DNA of 64,000 nt from JAGWFU01 sp035534575 (lineage in GTDB: Archaea > Micrarchaeota > Micrarchaeia > Micrarchaeales > Micrarchaeaceae): positions 15,624-79,623 of the forward strand of contig DATLRT010000014.1 of NCBI GenBank assembly GCA_035534575.1, given 5' to 3'. Both the position numbers and the translations under genes were made by a program. The number at the start of each line of letters is the position of its first letter. Position 1 is the stretch's first letter. The notes under the pieces are model-generated. The model saw only the letters and a list, made by a program, of their open reading frames with translations. It was not told the origin of the DNA and searched no databases. This document shows, one piece after another, positions 33,841 to 42,256 of this stretch.

Positions 33841-34809
33841 ATGGCATATGTCATAGAGGCCAAGGGACTTTACAAGGCTTACGACGGCGTCAAGGCGGTC
33901 AACGGCATAGACCTGAGGATAAGCGAGGGCGAGATATTCGGTCTCCTGGGCCCAAACGGCGCGGGCAAAACCACGACGCTCTCCATGCTGGCAACGCTTA
34001 TCAAGCCGAGCAAGGGCAAGGCCACAGTCAACGGCTTCGACATAAGCAAGGAGTCCCACAAGGTAAGGCAGTCGATAGGCTTCGTCTTCCAGGACCCGAG
34101 CTCAGATGATCTGCTCACTGGAAGGGAGAACCTCTACCTACATGCGATGATGTACGGAGTGGACATGAAGAACATCAACAGCAAGATGGACGACGTTCTC
34201 AAGCTTGTCGACCTGATGGACGTGCAGAACAGGCGAATGAAAACCTACTCGGGCGGAATGAGGCGAAGACTGGAGCTTGCGAGGGGACTTCTCCACGAGC
34301 CCAAGGTGCTGTTCCTTGACGAGCCGACGCTTGGGCTGGACCCTCAGACGAGGGAGCACCTATGGAAGTACATCAAGAAGCTGTCGACTGAGAAGAAGGT
34401 CACAATAATAGTCACAACGCACTACATGGATGAGGCGGACCTGCTGTGCGACAGGATTGCGATAATAGACCACGGAAGGATAGTTGCGCTGGACACGCCA
34501 ACGAACCTGAAGAAGAAGGTGGGGGGCGATGTGGTCAGGCTTACGGTGAGCAAGCCAAACCTCAAGGCGCTGAAGAAGCTCAAGTACATAAAGAAGGTCA
34601 AGGCAGAGAAGGGCGCGCTGGTGCTTACGGTCAACGATGCGGAGAGGCATCTTCAGGAGATACTGAAGGCGGTGGGAGAGGTCGGCAGCGTGGAATCGCA
34701 CTCCCCGACCCTCAACGACGTCTTCCTCCACTTCACGGGCAACGAGATCCGCGAACAGGAGGCTGAGGGCGGGTACTTCGAGAGGATGATGCACAGCGGC
34801 AACAAGTGA
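33841..34809 (+). CDS. ABC transporter ATP-binding protein (DrrA/CcmA-like)
   Basis: A 322-residue ABC ATPase with Walker A GPNGAGKTTT (about 37-46), Q-loop FVFQDPSSDD, signature YSGGMRRRLELA, Walker B VLFLDEPTLGLD and switch VTTHYMDEAD. The extra C-terminal domain of about 90 residues (from VVRLTVSKPN) is typical of the DrrA class of drug or lipid exporters. It pairs with the permease that starts 9 bases later. The substrate may be a lipid, glycan or toxic compound. Confidence 0.92.
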   Translation: MAYVIEAKGLYKAYDGVKAVNGIDLRISEGEIFGLLGPNGAGKTTTLSMLATLIKPSKGKATVNGFDISKESHKVRQSIGFVFQDPSSDDLLTGRENLYLHAMMYGVDMKNINSKMDDVLKLVDLMDVQNRRMKTYSGGMRRRLELARGLLHEPKVLFLDEPTLGLDPQTREHLWKYIKKLSTEKKVTIIVTTHYMDEADLLCDRIAIIDHGRIVALDTPTNLKKKVGGDVVRLTVSKPNLKALKKLKYIKKVKAEKGALVLTVNDAERHLQEILKAVGEVGSVESHSPTLNDVFLHFTGNEIREQEAEGGYFERMMHSGNK

Positions 34810-34818
34810 GACGATTAT

Positions 34819-35571
34819 ATGGGAGAGCTAAACGGATTGTATGCGCTGTGGTACAGGGAGTTCAAGGTATTCACAAGGGAGAGGTCAAGGGTCGTAGCCT
34901 CGGTAGTGCAGCCGCTGATGTGGCTCATAATATTCGGAACGGGCCTGGGCGCGAGCATAGTGCTCAGCGGCGAGAACTACCAGACCTTCATCTATCCGGG
35001 GATACTTACCATGACCGCGATATTCGGCTCTCTCTTCTTCGGCCTTTACATAATAATGGACAAGCGGGTGGACTTCCTCAAGGAGGTGCTCGTGGCTCCG
35101 CTCAGCAGGACGACCATCTTCTTCGGCAAGGTCCTCGGGGGAGCGACTGACGGAATCATCGAGGTAGCGATACTGATGATACTGGGCAGCCTGTTCTTCG
35201 GGATACACTTCACGATTTATTCGATAGTGGTTTCCTTTGCAGTGATATTCCTGCTGATGGTCTCGATACTCAGCCTTGGCCTTACTATCGGCTCGATGAT
35301 GAGCAGCCTGGAAGGATTCGGGCTTATATCGAGCTTCGTCTCGTTCCCGCTCTTCTTCCTTAGCGGGGCGCTGTTCCCGGTGAAGAACCTTCCTTCATGG
35401 CTGTTCGTTTTCGTATCGGTAAACCCGGTCTCGTATGCGGTCGACGCGCTGAGGACGGTGATACTGGGCATCGCGTCGTTCGGGCTTGTCCTTGACTTCG
35501 GGGTGCTGATAGGCTTCGCCCTTGCCATGATATGTGTTGGCGCATGGGCGTTCGGCAGGATGAAAATCTAG
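34819..35571 (+). CDS. ABC-2 type permease
   Basis: A 250-residue membrane protein with six helices, an N-terminal amphipathic segment (LWYREFKVFTRERSRV) and the family signature region FPLFFLSGALFPVKNLPSWL. It forms the channel for the ATPase encoded just upstream. Confidence 0.9.
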   Translation: MGELNGLYALWYREFKVFTRERSRVVASVVQPLMWLIIFGTGLGASIVLSGENYQTFIYPGILTMTAIFGSLFFGLYIIMDKRVDFLKEVLVAPLSRTTIFFGKVLGGATDGIIEVAILMILGSLFFGIHFTIYSIVVSFAVIFLLMVSILSLGLTIGSMMSSLEGFGLISSFVSFPLFFLSGALFPVKNLPSWLFVFVSVNPVSYAVDALRTVILGIASFGLVLDFGVLIGFALAMICVGAWAFGRMKI

Positions 35572-35644
35572 CCCAGAGGATTAGACTACTGTCAAACCTG
35601 AACGAAAGCTTTGTTAACTCAGGTGTAGTTAATTGTGTGATTGA

Positions 35645-35839
35645 ATGAGTGTTGATAATAGGATTAGCACATTAGATATTCTAATTCGAAAAATGAGACT
35701 TTGGGCTAACAAAATCAGTAGCAAACCGAAAGGAAAACTTACGGACATAGAACCCTTCAATTGGGGTAGGGGTACCTGCAAAACAAGTGTAGAAATAGAT
35801 AAGATATTATACACGGCTAATGTCGATAGCAAAGATTAG
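35645..35839 (+). CDS. Possible small protein in an AT-rich gap
   Basis: A 64-codon frame starting MSVDNRISTLDILIRKMRLW in an AT-rich stretch between the permease and the next membrane protein. There is no recognisable motif and no convincing promoter. It may be a real small protein or chance coding in a remnant region. Confidence 0.3.
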   Translation: MSVDNRISTLDILIRKMRLWANKISSKPKGKLTDIEPFNWGRGTCKTSVEIDKILYTANVDSKD

Positions 35840-35874
35840 ATCGTTTACTTCTTTTGACTTGGGTTTAGGAGTAA

Positions 35875-36117
35875 TTATAGTCTAACAGTGTCTCCAATCC
35901 AACATATAATTTCAAAGATTACACAAATAGCCACTATCGCGGCGGGGATCTCCCAGCTTATGAAAAAGGAGAGCGCGAACATCACCGCGACCACAAGGTA
36001 AAACGCGTGGAGTATTACCCATGCGAGCCCCCTGAAGAATGAGTTCTCAAATGACATGACCGAGCCCAAAAGGGAGCCGTGGACTTTTGAAGCCGACTTG
36101 TAGATTACTGATTTCAT
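35875..36117 (-). CDS. Small two-helix membrane protein
   Basis: Unrecognised 80-residue protein with two hydrophobic helices (about 29-50 and 55-76) and a basic, Ser-rich N terminus. It ends just before a tRNA-Ile gene on the same strand. No family assigned. Confidence 0.55.
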   Translation of the reverse strand: MKSVIYKSASKVHGSLLGSVMSFENSFFRGLAWVILHAFYLVVAVMFALSFFISWEIPAAIVAICVIFEIICWIGDTVRL

Positions 36118-36142
36118 TGCATCACATTTTCAAACATGAGTA

Positions 36143-36217
36143 TGGGCCCGGAGAGATTTGAACTCTCGACCTTTCGATTATCAGTCGAACGCTCAAACCA
36201 GACTAAGCTACGAGCCC
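36143..36217 (-). tRNA. tRNA-Ile (anticodon GAT)
   Basis: Cloverleaf on the minus strand: acceptor GGGCTCG/CGGGCCC with one G-T pair, anticodon stem TTCGA/TCGAA around loop CTGATAA (U33, anticodon GAU), T arm GAGAG-TTCAAAT-CTCTC, discriminator A, 75 bases, no intron and no encoded CCA. Confidence 0.93.
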
Positions 36218-36252
36218 ACAATAGGTTTTATTCCGTCAGATATAAGAACTTT

Positions 36253-36888
36253 TTACTTTCTCTTCCTTTTAGCCGAGACCTCAAGCGTAGTCTCCACCAC
36301 CTTGCCATCGGGCGATTCCTCCCTGAAGCTCTGGACCTCGAACAGGAACATCTTCACCTTGGGCTGGGTCCAGTAGTTTGCGTGAAGCCCAGTAGCTATG
36401 CACGCCTCCTCCATGAACCTCTTTGGGGACCAGCTGTTCTTCGCCGCAACGTCGGGCATTATCATCCCCCTCTTGAAGCCGTAGTGAACCATTATGCCGT
36501 GCCTGCCCAGCTTCATCTCCTTCAGCCTTGCGGTCTTTGATGATGGAAGCGGAACCGGCTCGGATATTATGTCCACCTGTGTCACCACGTGCTCCAGCTC
36601 CGTATGAGTGAGCGAGATGTGCTTGGGGTCGGCGAACCCTGCCTCTGTCGCGGCCCTTATCACCTTCTCCTTCACGGACCTTGACCTGTCCAGGTCGGTG
36701 TGCGAGCCCCTTGGGGAATCCGTGGGGTAGTGGAAGAAGGATACGCGCACGCCGTAGCCCTCGCTGAAGGGACCGAGCATCTTGCCCATGAGCTTCCTGT
36801 CGAACCTCGGGGTGATGAGGTAAAGCTCTGCGCTCCTCCTCGCTGCGACCACCAGCTCCTCCCCCTGGGCTGCCGTGTAAGCGTCCAT
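36253..36888 (-). CDS. AMMECR1-family protein
   Basis: A 211-residue member of the AMMECR1/TIGR00296 family. The start MDAYTAAQGEELVVAARRSAELYL and the run LGRHGIMVHYGFKRGMIMPDVAAKNSWSPKRFMEEACIATGL match the conserved fold. The LRGCIG loop typical of the family is changed here (around SPRGSHTDLD). In Archaea these proteins are often near MEMO/dioxygenase genes, but not here. Function is unknown. It shares a TATA box with the divergent RNase H gene; longer upstream readings would run into that gene. Confidence 0.75.
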   Translation of the reverse strand: MDAYTAAQGEELVVAARRSAELYLITPRFDRKLMGKMLGPFSEGYGVRVSFFHYPTDSPRGSHTDLDRSRSVKEKVIRAATEAGFADPKHISLTHTELEHVVTQVDIISEPVPLPSSKTARLKEMKLGRHGIMVHYGFKRGMIMPDVAAKNSWSPKRFMEEACIATGLHANYWTQPKVKMFLFEVQSFREESPDGKVVETTLEVSAKRKRK

Positions 36889-36917
36889 CTGAAACGATAT
36901 TACAGATGAGAATACAG

Positions 36918-36927
36918 CTATAAATAC
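36918..36927. promoter_or_regulatory. Shared TATA element of divergent AMMECR1 and RNase H genes
   Basis: CTATAAATAC lies about 34 bases before the RNase H start at 36956 and about 35 bases before the AMMECR1 start at 36888. It can be read on either strand. Confidence 0.4.
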
Positions 36928-36955
36928 TTGCGTTATGTAGTGATGGTGTGGTTGT

Positions 36956-37393
36956 TTGCCGGCTGACGTGAGGATATACACCGACGGGGCCGCGCGCGGG
37001 AACCCGGGCCCCAGTGCATCGGGGTTCATGGCGGAGATGGAGGGAGGGGACATCTTCGAGCTCGAGGAGAGCAACGGCAAGGCAACCAACAACTACGCGG
37101 AGTACAGGGCGATAGTCATGGCGCTCACATGGTGCGGCAACCAGCTGAAGAGGCCGGAGAGCCTCGCAGTGGAGCTTTACTCGGACAGCGAGCTGGTAGT
37201 GAAGCAGATAAACGGGCTCTACAAGGTGAAGGACAGGAAGCTGAAGGCACTCAACACCGAGGTCCAGGGGCTCATCATGCAGTTCAAGATTGTGGTATTC
37301 AAGAACGTCAGGAGGAGCAACCCGGAGATAGCGAGGGTGGACAAGAGGCTCAACCTCCTTCTTGACGGAGCGGAGCCCGCAGGAAACGTATAA
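36956..37393 (+). CDS. rnhA: Ribonuclease HI
   Basis: A 145-residue type 1 RNase H that removes RNA from RNA-DNA hybrids. Catalytic residues are Asp10 (YTDGAARGNPGP), Glu49 (NNYAEYRA), Asp77 (YSDSELV) and Asp129 (ARVDKRLN). The short form without the basic handle loop is usual in Archaea. The start is TTG at 36956; GTG at 36968 is an alternative that still includes Asp10. Confidence 0.9.
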   Translation: MPADVRIYTDGAARGNPGPSASGFMAEMEGGDIFELEESNGKATNNYAEYRAIVMALTWCGNQLKRPESLAVELYSDSELVVKQINGLYKVKDRKLKALNTEVQGLIMQFKIVVFKNVRRSNPEIARVDKRLNLLLDGAEPAGNV

Positions 37394-37431
37394 ATAGCTG
37401 AGGACAGTTGAGTATACAATAGCTGATATAG

Positions 37432-38982
37432 ATGGCGGAAAGTCAGGGGAAGGGGCCTAAGGGTGACGCGCAGCCCAAGGCTCCGCCGCAGGTCAACCCG
37501 GAGGCGAAGGAGCACTGGAAGAAGGGCAACGCCCTCTTCGAGGAGAGCAAGTTCGAGGACGCGATAGGCGAGTTCAACGCCGCCATAATGGTGGACAAGG
37601 ACTACGCCGACGCCTATTTCAACCGCGCCCTCACCGAGAGGGTGATGAACAACTTCTCAGCCGCGAGGGCCGACCTGGAGACCGTGATGACGTTCCAGCC
37701 GAAGAGCGCGGACGCGCCGCTGCTGATAGGCGACATGGCGGAGAGCGAGAACGATTACATTGAGGCGAGGAGATGGTACGAGCGCTCGCTCGCGGCCAAC
37801 CCCGACTACGCGGAGGCGAAAAACAGGCTGGAGAAGATAGACCAGCTCATACACCTTGAATCCGAGGTGGGAGTTAAGGGCGATGGCGGCAAACAGCTGA
37901 TGGGGATGGAAAAGCCCTCGCTTAAGGAGGAGGACGAGGAGAAGATAGAGGAGGGACAGATAAAGAAGCTCAAGTTCTACAAGTCAAACATAAAGTTCGA
38001 CTCGGTCATCGGGCTGGACAAGATAAAGAAGTACCTGACAGACAACGTCATACTCGCCATAAGCGAGCCCGACCTATTCAGGAAGTACGGGAAGAAGCTC
38101 GGAGTGGGCCTACTTCTATACGGCCCGCCAGGAGTGGGAAAGACCCACATAGTCAACGCGATAGCGGGAGAGTCGGGATCAAACGTCATAATCGCAAGGA
38201 TAAACCAGATAATAGACATGTACACAGGCAACACGGAGAAGAACCTGCACGCGATCTTCGAGCAGGCGAGGAAGGCCGCGCCGTGCATCATCTTCTTCGA
38301 CGAGCTTGACGCGCTGGGAGTCAAGAGGGGAGGCGGAGAGGGCGGCGGTGGCGACAGCTCAGCGATGAGGCTCGCGGTCAACCAGATGCTGGTGGAGATG
38401 AACGGAGTCGAGTCCAACCCTGAGGGCATATTCGTTATAGGCGCAACAAACCAGCCGTGGGACATAGACCCGGCGCTGAAGAGGTCAGGAAGATTTGGCG
38501 ACAGCGTCTACATCAAGCCACCCACTTACAAGGACAGGAAGGCGCTCTTTGAGTTTTACACGAGGAAGACGCCGAGGGGACCGATGAACTACGGGCGCCT
38601 TGCAAGGGCGACCATGGGATTCTCCCCCGCGGACATAGAGAGAGCTGCGGACAAGGCGAAGATGCTTCCGCTCCTGCACGAGCACACCACGAAGAAGGGA
38701 AGGGTGATGACCATGAACGACATGATGCGCGTGCTCAACGACAAGGACTTCGGCGGGAGCTCGCTCGACGAGTGGTATTCTATGGTCAAGAAGGACGTCA
38801 TCAGCAAGACCGAGACCAACATGGTAGACGGGAAGAAGCAGGAGATAGTAAAGGAGGGGAAGCTGGACGCACAGGAGAAGGTCATATACAAGACCATGGT
38901 CAAGGACATAAAGAAGAACACGAACACTACCAGCATTAGGATAAAGAAGCTGTTCAGATGGTGGGCGCTCAATGTCTTCTAA
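37432..38982 (+). CDS. TPR-AAA+ ATPase fusion
   Basis: A 516-residue protein. Residues about 25-140 form three tetratricopeptide repeats (KGNALFEESKFEDAIGEFNAA, and AYFNRALTERVMNNFSAARAD). A charged linker follows, then a single AAA+ module: Walker A GPPGVGKTH, Walker B IIFFDELDAL, sensor 1 region IGATNQPWDIDPAL and SGRFGDSV. It is closest in pattern to Cdc48/Vps4/FtsH-type AAA domains. The C-terminal about 80 residues are helical and end WWALNVF. There is no protease motif. It may be a substrate-remodelling ATPase with TPRs as adaptor. A TATA box near 37390-37400 and an 11-base overlap with the Nudix gene define the operon. Confidence 0.8.
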   Translation: MAESQGKGPKGDAQPKAPPQVNPEAKEHWKKGNALFEESKFEDAIGEFNAAIMVDKDYADAYFNRALTERVMNNFSAARADLETVMTFQPKSADAPLLIGDMAESENDYIEARRWYERSLAANPDYAEAKNRLEKIDQLIHLESEVGVKGDGGKQLMGMEKPSLKEEDEEKIEEGQIKKLKFYKSNIKFDSVIGLDKIKKYLTDNVILAISEPDLFRKYGKKLGVGLLLYGPPGVGKTHIVNAIAGESGSNVIIARINQIIDMYTGNTEKNLHAIFEQARKAAPCIIFFDELDALGVKRGGGEGGGGDSSAMRLAVNQMLVEMNGVESNPEGIFVIGATNQPWDIDPALKRSGRFGDSVYIKPPTYKDRKALFEFYTRKTPRGPMNYGRLARATMGFSPADIERAADKAKMLPLLHEHTTKKGRVMTMNDMMRVLNDKDFGGSSLDEWYSMVKKDVISKTETNMVDGKKQEIVKEGKLDAQEKVIYKTMVKDIKKNTNTTSIRIKKLFRWWALNVF

Positions 38983-39427
38983 TTCTGCAGCGGCGGACGG
39001 CAAGCGCATGATGCTAGTCTGGGTCGGCTCTCTGATCCAGAACGGCGACAGGTTCCTTTTGCTCAGGAGGAGCAAGAGCACCAAGAACTGGCAGAAAAAG
39101 TGGCAGCTGCCTGGAGGCAGGATGGAATGGGGAGAGGCTCCGCTCAAGACCATGAAGAGGGAGGTGATGGAGGAAACGGGACTGACGGTAAAGAGCCCGG
39201 AGCTCGCCGGGACGTTCACCACGCTGATCAAGAACGGGAACGCCACAACTTACCACATACTCATGGTGGTGTACCACTCAAGGACAGAGCGTACAAACGT
39301 AAGGCTGAGCGATGAGCACGATGAGTTCAAGTGGGTGACGCTGAAGGAAGCGGCGAGGATGGACCTGCTGAAGGACCTCGGAAAGTTCCTGCTCGAATTC
39401 TCAAGGGGAGATGGGGGTCGGGATTAA
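38972..39427 (+). CDS. Nudix hydrolase
   Basis: A 151-residue Nudix enzyme with a complete box GGRMEWGEAPLKTMKREVMEETGL (about 47-70), which binds Mg and cleaves nucleoside diphosphates linked to another group. The substrate is not evident from sequence; the pattern is of the MutT/ADP-ribose group. It overlaps the upstream AAA gene by 11 bases and the convergent ankyrin gene by 4 bases. Confidence 0.88.
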   Translation: MSSNSAAADGKRMMLVWVGSLIQNGDRFLLLRRSKSTKNWQKKWQLPGGRMEWGEAPLKTMKREVMEETGLTVKSPELAGTFTTLIKNGNATTYHILMVVYHSRTERTNVRLSDEHDEFKWVTLKEAARMDLLKDLGKFLLEFSRGDGGRD

Positions 39428-40012
39428 CCCCGCCCGCATGACTCGTCTTCTTCGTCCTGTCCCCTGAGTAGCCTCGCATCGGCAAGCGACTTGGTTATCT
39501 TAAGGTATCTTGCCACCTCATTGAACCCCTCATCTCTCGCGTATTCCTCTGCGGTCTTGCCCTTGTAGTCCTTTGCGTATACGTCTGCACCAGACTTGAT
39601 CAGCTCCTTTACCACGTCGAACTGGCCTTCGAAAGAGGCTGACATAAGGGCGGTCCATCCCCCGCCCCCTCTTAAGTTGACATCCGCCCCCGAAGAGATC
39701 AACAGTCGAACCATTTTTATGCTCTCGCACGCCCCAGGGTAGCGGGACTCCTGAGCGCCCCATATGAGGGGGCTGTAACCAAGTGTGCAACCCTGCGCGT
39801 TGGGGTTTGCCCCGAGCGCTATCAGCAGTCTGGCCGCTTCCAGCCTCCCGTAAGACGCCGCAGTCATTAGGGGGGTCCTGCCCACACCGTTGCGGCTGTT
39901 TACGTCACCGCACGCTATGAACTAAAGACCTGATGCTTTCCAGGTCATTGCAAATGACCGCCCAGTCCAGGTTTGACTCCCTATCTTTTACGGTCATATT
40001 CTCATTCCCCAT
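39424..40012 (-). pseudogene. Ankyrin-repeat protein with a one-base frameshift
   Basis: The 3' frame (from 39885) encodes three to four ankyrin repeats: GRTPLMTAASYGRLEAARLL, SPLIWGAQES and GWTALMSASFEGQFDVVKELI. Upstream, a second frame starts at an ATG at 40012, about 28 bases behind a TTAAATAT box. It reads MGNENMTVKDRESNLDWAVI then DLESIRSLV before stopping. Skipping one base near 39919 joins the two into a continuous ankyrin repeat (SLVIACGDVNSRNGVGRTPL). It is thus a single gene broken by one extra base, or a sequencing error. Alone, the GTG at 39885 would give 153 residues. Confidence 0.7.
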
Positions 40013-40165
40013 TCAATCAATGCTTGTGCGGGCGCCGATATTTAAGCCTGCTGTGCAAAATCAACGGAAATCGTAGTTTGAAAAGAGGGGCACAACCTCG
40101 ATGGCACAGGATTGAGCCGACCCATAACGCGTTAAGGCTTTAAGCTTTAGCGATGCAGTGATATT

Positions 40166-40756
40166 ATGATTGCCGACTTGTTCGAGATAAAGGCGAAGGG
40201 CATACATGAAAAGGGCCTGTTTGCGACGCGGTTCATACCCAAAGGGACCATACTCATCTTTCCGTGTAAGAAATGCGGGACCTATTCGAAAGGGGACCTG
40301 GCTAAGCTTCCCAAAAAGGAATTAGAGTTCGTGCTTCATCATGAGGTAATGGACGAACATGGACTGATGTCCAAGTATTGCGATAAGAGGCTTTTGTACA
40401 TAAACCATTCCTGCAATGCACATATTTTGGAAACGGATAAGGGCTTCGATATAGCCGTAAGGGACATTAAAAAAGGGGAGGAAGCCACGGAGGATTACAG
40501 GGTATTCGAAGAGGAGGGCTTTCATTTTGTCGGTGGCTGCAAATGCGGGGAGAGGAATTGCATGAAGAACACCGCATTCAGGCCCCCGGCACCAAAGAAG
40601 CTACAAGGAATTTGGGAGCGTAGGATAAATGCCGCAGTGCGATTAGTCGGCTCTGTGAAGCAGCCTTTGAGGACTAGACTCCTGAGAGAGCATCCGAGAT
40701 TAGATTATCTTTTTAAGAACGCAAAGGGCCTCAGCCGGGAATCGAACCCGGACTAG
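40166..40756 (+). CDS. SET-domain protein lysine methyltransferase-like
   Basis: A 196-residue protein with a compact SET domain: GIHEKGLFATRFIPKGTIL at the N-SET start, the cofactor/knot motif YINHSCNAHI (NHSCxx), the EEATEDYRVF active-site strand with Tyr, and a post-SET cluster CKCGERNC that can hold zinc with the knot Cys. It should transfer methyl groups from S-adenosylmethionine to lysines. Archaeal SET proteins can modify chromatin or ribosomal proteins. The C-terminal tail continues 30 bases into the antisense tRNA-His gene, giving KGLSRESNPD. Confidence 0.82.
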   Translation: MIADLFEIKAKGIHEKGLFATRFIPKGTILIFPCKKCGTYSKGDLAKLPKKELEFVLHHEVMDEHGLMSKYCDKRLLYINHSCNAHILETDKGFDIAVRDIKKGEEATEDYRVFEEEGFHFVGGCKCGERNCMKNTAFRPPAPKKLQGIWERRINAAVRLVGSVKQPLRTRLLREHPRLDYLFKNAKGLSRESNPD

Positions 40757-40798
40757 GGGATCCACAGTCCCCCGTGCTGCCCTTACACCACTAAGGCC
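40727..40798 (-). tRNA. tRNA-His (anticodon GTG)
   Basis: Cloverleaf on the minus strand with acceptor GCCTTAG/CTGAGGC, an encoded extra G at -1 (from 40798) opposite C73 as in other tRNA-His, anticodon stem GGGGA/TCCCC around loop CTGTGGA (anticodon GUG), and T arm CCGGG-TTCGATT-CCCGG. The 3' end overlaps the SET gene by 30 bases. Confidence 0.93.
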
Positions 40799-40849
40799 AT
40801 GTTTTACGTATATTTATGATGGGTGAGCCTTTTAAGCGTTGTTGAAAAG

Positions 40850-41209
40850 TCAGACGCTTGTATCGATGCCGAGGATTCCGAAGATGTGGTCGGTGCTTAT
40901 TATCTTGCCTCCGCAAAGAGCCGCGTGGAACGCGTCGAATATGCCGACCTTGTAGTTGTCGATGAAGTAAGCGGCTCGCAGTGCATCGCTGCCTTGTATT
41001 CCGGTTAGTCTTGCCACGCTGAGCACACGAGTTATGAGTGCCTGTGCCCCTATCCCGAATCTTTGCGATATGAGGAGAAGCTCAAGAACCGTGACCGAGG
41101 AGGTGCTTATGTTGCCCTTATGCTTTTCATAGACCGCCTTGGCCCATGCCTTGTGCCTGTCTTCGGGTATGAGCAAGGCGATAAAAAAATCGGAATCGGC
41201 ATAGACCAT
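40850..41209 (-). CDS. vapC: VapC-type PIN-domain toxin
   Basis: A 119-residue PIN protein: YADSDFFIALL (first Asp pair), SSVTVLELLLI (acidic position), GIFDAFHAAL (third Asp) and ISTDHIF near the C terminus. It is the likely toxin of the pair with the AbrB-like gene ending 4 bases upstream. Confidence 0.82.
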   Translation of the reverse strand: MVYADSDFFIALLIPEDRHKAWAKAVYEKHKGNISTSSVTVLELLLISQRFGIGAQALITRVLSVARLTGIQGSDALRAAYFIDNYKVGIFDAFHAALCGGKIISTDHIFGILGIDTSV

Positions 41210-41213
41210 CGTA

Positions 41214-41462
41214 TCACTTCAGCCTCGCCAACGCCTCCTTTTTCGCCTCTGAAAGAACTATTTCCTTTACTTCCTTAAGGGTGTACTTGGCGATCTTCGA
41301 CCTCCTTCCCAGCTCCTCCAGCTCACTTATCGGGTCTTTTGGGATTGGGACCAGGAATATGCCGTCCGGTGTGTCAAACATCCTGAATTTCTTTCCGTAT
41401 CTGGCCACAGCCTTCTTGCCTATCGTAACCCTGCACCTCTCGTCAATCTTGAGTATTTCCAT
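41214..41462 (-). CDS. AbrB/MazE-like antitoxin
   Basis: An 82-residue protein with a swapped-hairpin AbrB N terminus (MEILKIDERCRVTIGKKAVARYG ... GIFLVPIPKD) and a charged C-terminal helix for toxin binding. An AGGTAGGG sequence precedes the ATG. Upstream is an AT-rich block (CCCATATATTTATATATTTTCCC on the minus strand when split in two halves) that likely holds the promoter and autoregulatory site. Confidence 0.78.
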   Translation of the reverse strand: MEILKIDERCRVTIGKKAVARYGKKFRMFDTPDGIFLVPIPKDPISELEELGRRSKIAKYTLKEVKEIVLSEAKKEALARLK

Positions 41463-41533
41463 CCCTACCTACTGTTTATGAATGGGAAAATATATAAATA
41501 TATGGGTATTGATTGCTTAAAATGGGAATGGCA

Positions 41534-41881
41534 CTATGTGCCGTTAAGCCTGACAACGGCAGCGGCATAGGGCCGCGAGAAGCTGGATATCGCAATCGCT
41601 CCGCCAAGCGGCCTGACGCTTATGCCGTCAGCATATGCGGATTCGTAGATGGATTCCATCCAGCTCCCGTAGCCCGGGTCTGAGCTGTTTAATGCGGTTT
41701 CACTGATAGCGTGTGAGAACGCGGAGAGGGAGAGGAGGTTGTTATATGATGCGTACTGGTAGGCGAGCGCGTTTATAGCTGACGCCTGATGCTGGGCTGC
41801 AAGAATCCCCGATATGGATACCAGCAGTGAAATGCCCACAAGAAGGCCGTAGAACCCCATCAAATACAGCTCGTTATGCAC
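41534..41881 (-). CDS. Pilus-operon protein with N-terminal membrane helix
   Basis: Last gene of the pilus-like operon, 115 residues. A helix at about 10-30 (GLLVGISLLVSISGILAA) is followed by a small domain with QHQASAINALAYQYASYNN. It lacks a clear class III cleavage site but has the size and layout of a minor pilin. It overlaps the preceding gene by 22 bases. Confidence 0.6.
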   Translation of the reverse strand: MHNELYLMGFYGLLVGISLLVSISGILAAQHQASAINALAYQYASYNNLLSLSAFSHAISETALNSSDPGYGSWMESIYESAYADGISVRPLGGAIAISSFSRPYAAAVVRLNGT

Positions 41882-42255
41882 ATCACCATTGACGTGTTAC
41901 CCCCACTGAAAGGCAGGCATAGGTTATAGCGCCCACGGCAGTTCACCGCTGATCCTGATGCCGCGGTGTTGCCGCCATTTATTCCGATTGCAAGGTACCC
42001 GAGCGCGTAGTGGCTCCTCATTGCAGATGTGAAGTTGTAGAGGCAGGAGCGGTCCCAGAGGAGTATGCAGGAATGCAGGGTATAGTTGCCGAACGCGATA
42101 TTGGAGACATCATACGCGGCATTGCTCTGGTTTACGCTCATAGAGCCTAGGCTTGATGAGTAGTTGTAGGTCCCTACGGCGAACACGGAAATTGATGCGG
42201 CTAGCACCGCCATTGAGAGGAATGCCTCCATTATCGCCGCCTGCGCCTTCATCAT
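41860..42255 (-). CDS. Pilin-like protein
   Basis: A 131-residue protein beginning MMKAQAAIMEAFLSMAVLAAS, i.e. a short basic leader ending KA, then Q and a hydrophobic helix, as in archaeal class III signal peptides cut by EppA/FlaK-type peptidases. The C-terminal domain has three to four cysteines (HSCILLWDRSCLYNF and NCRGRYNLC) that may make disulfides outside the cell. Confidence 0.7.
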   Translation of the reverse strand: MMKAQAAIMEAFLSMAVLAASISVFAVGTYNYSSSLGSMSVNQSNAAYDVSNIAFGNYTLHSCILLWDRSCLYNFTSAMRSHYALGYLAIGINGGNTAASGSAVNCRGRYNLCLPFSGGNTSMVMCITSCI

Positions 42256-42256
42256 A

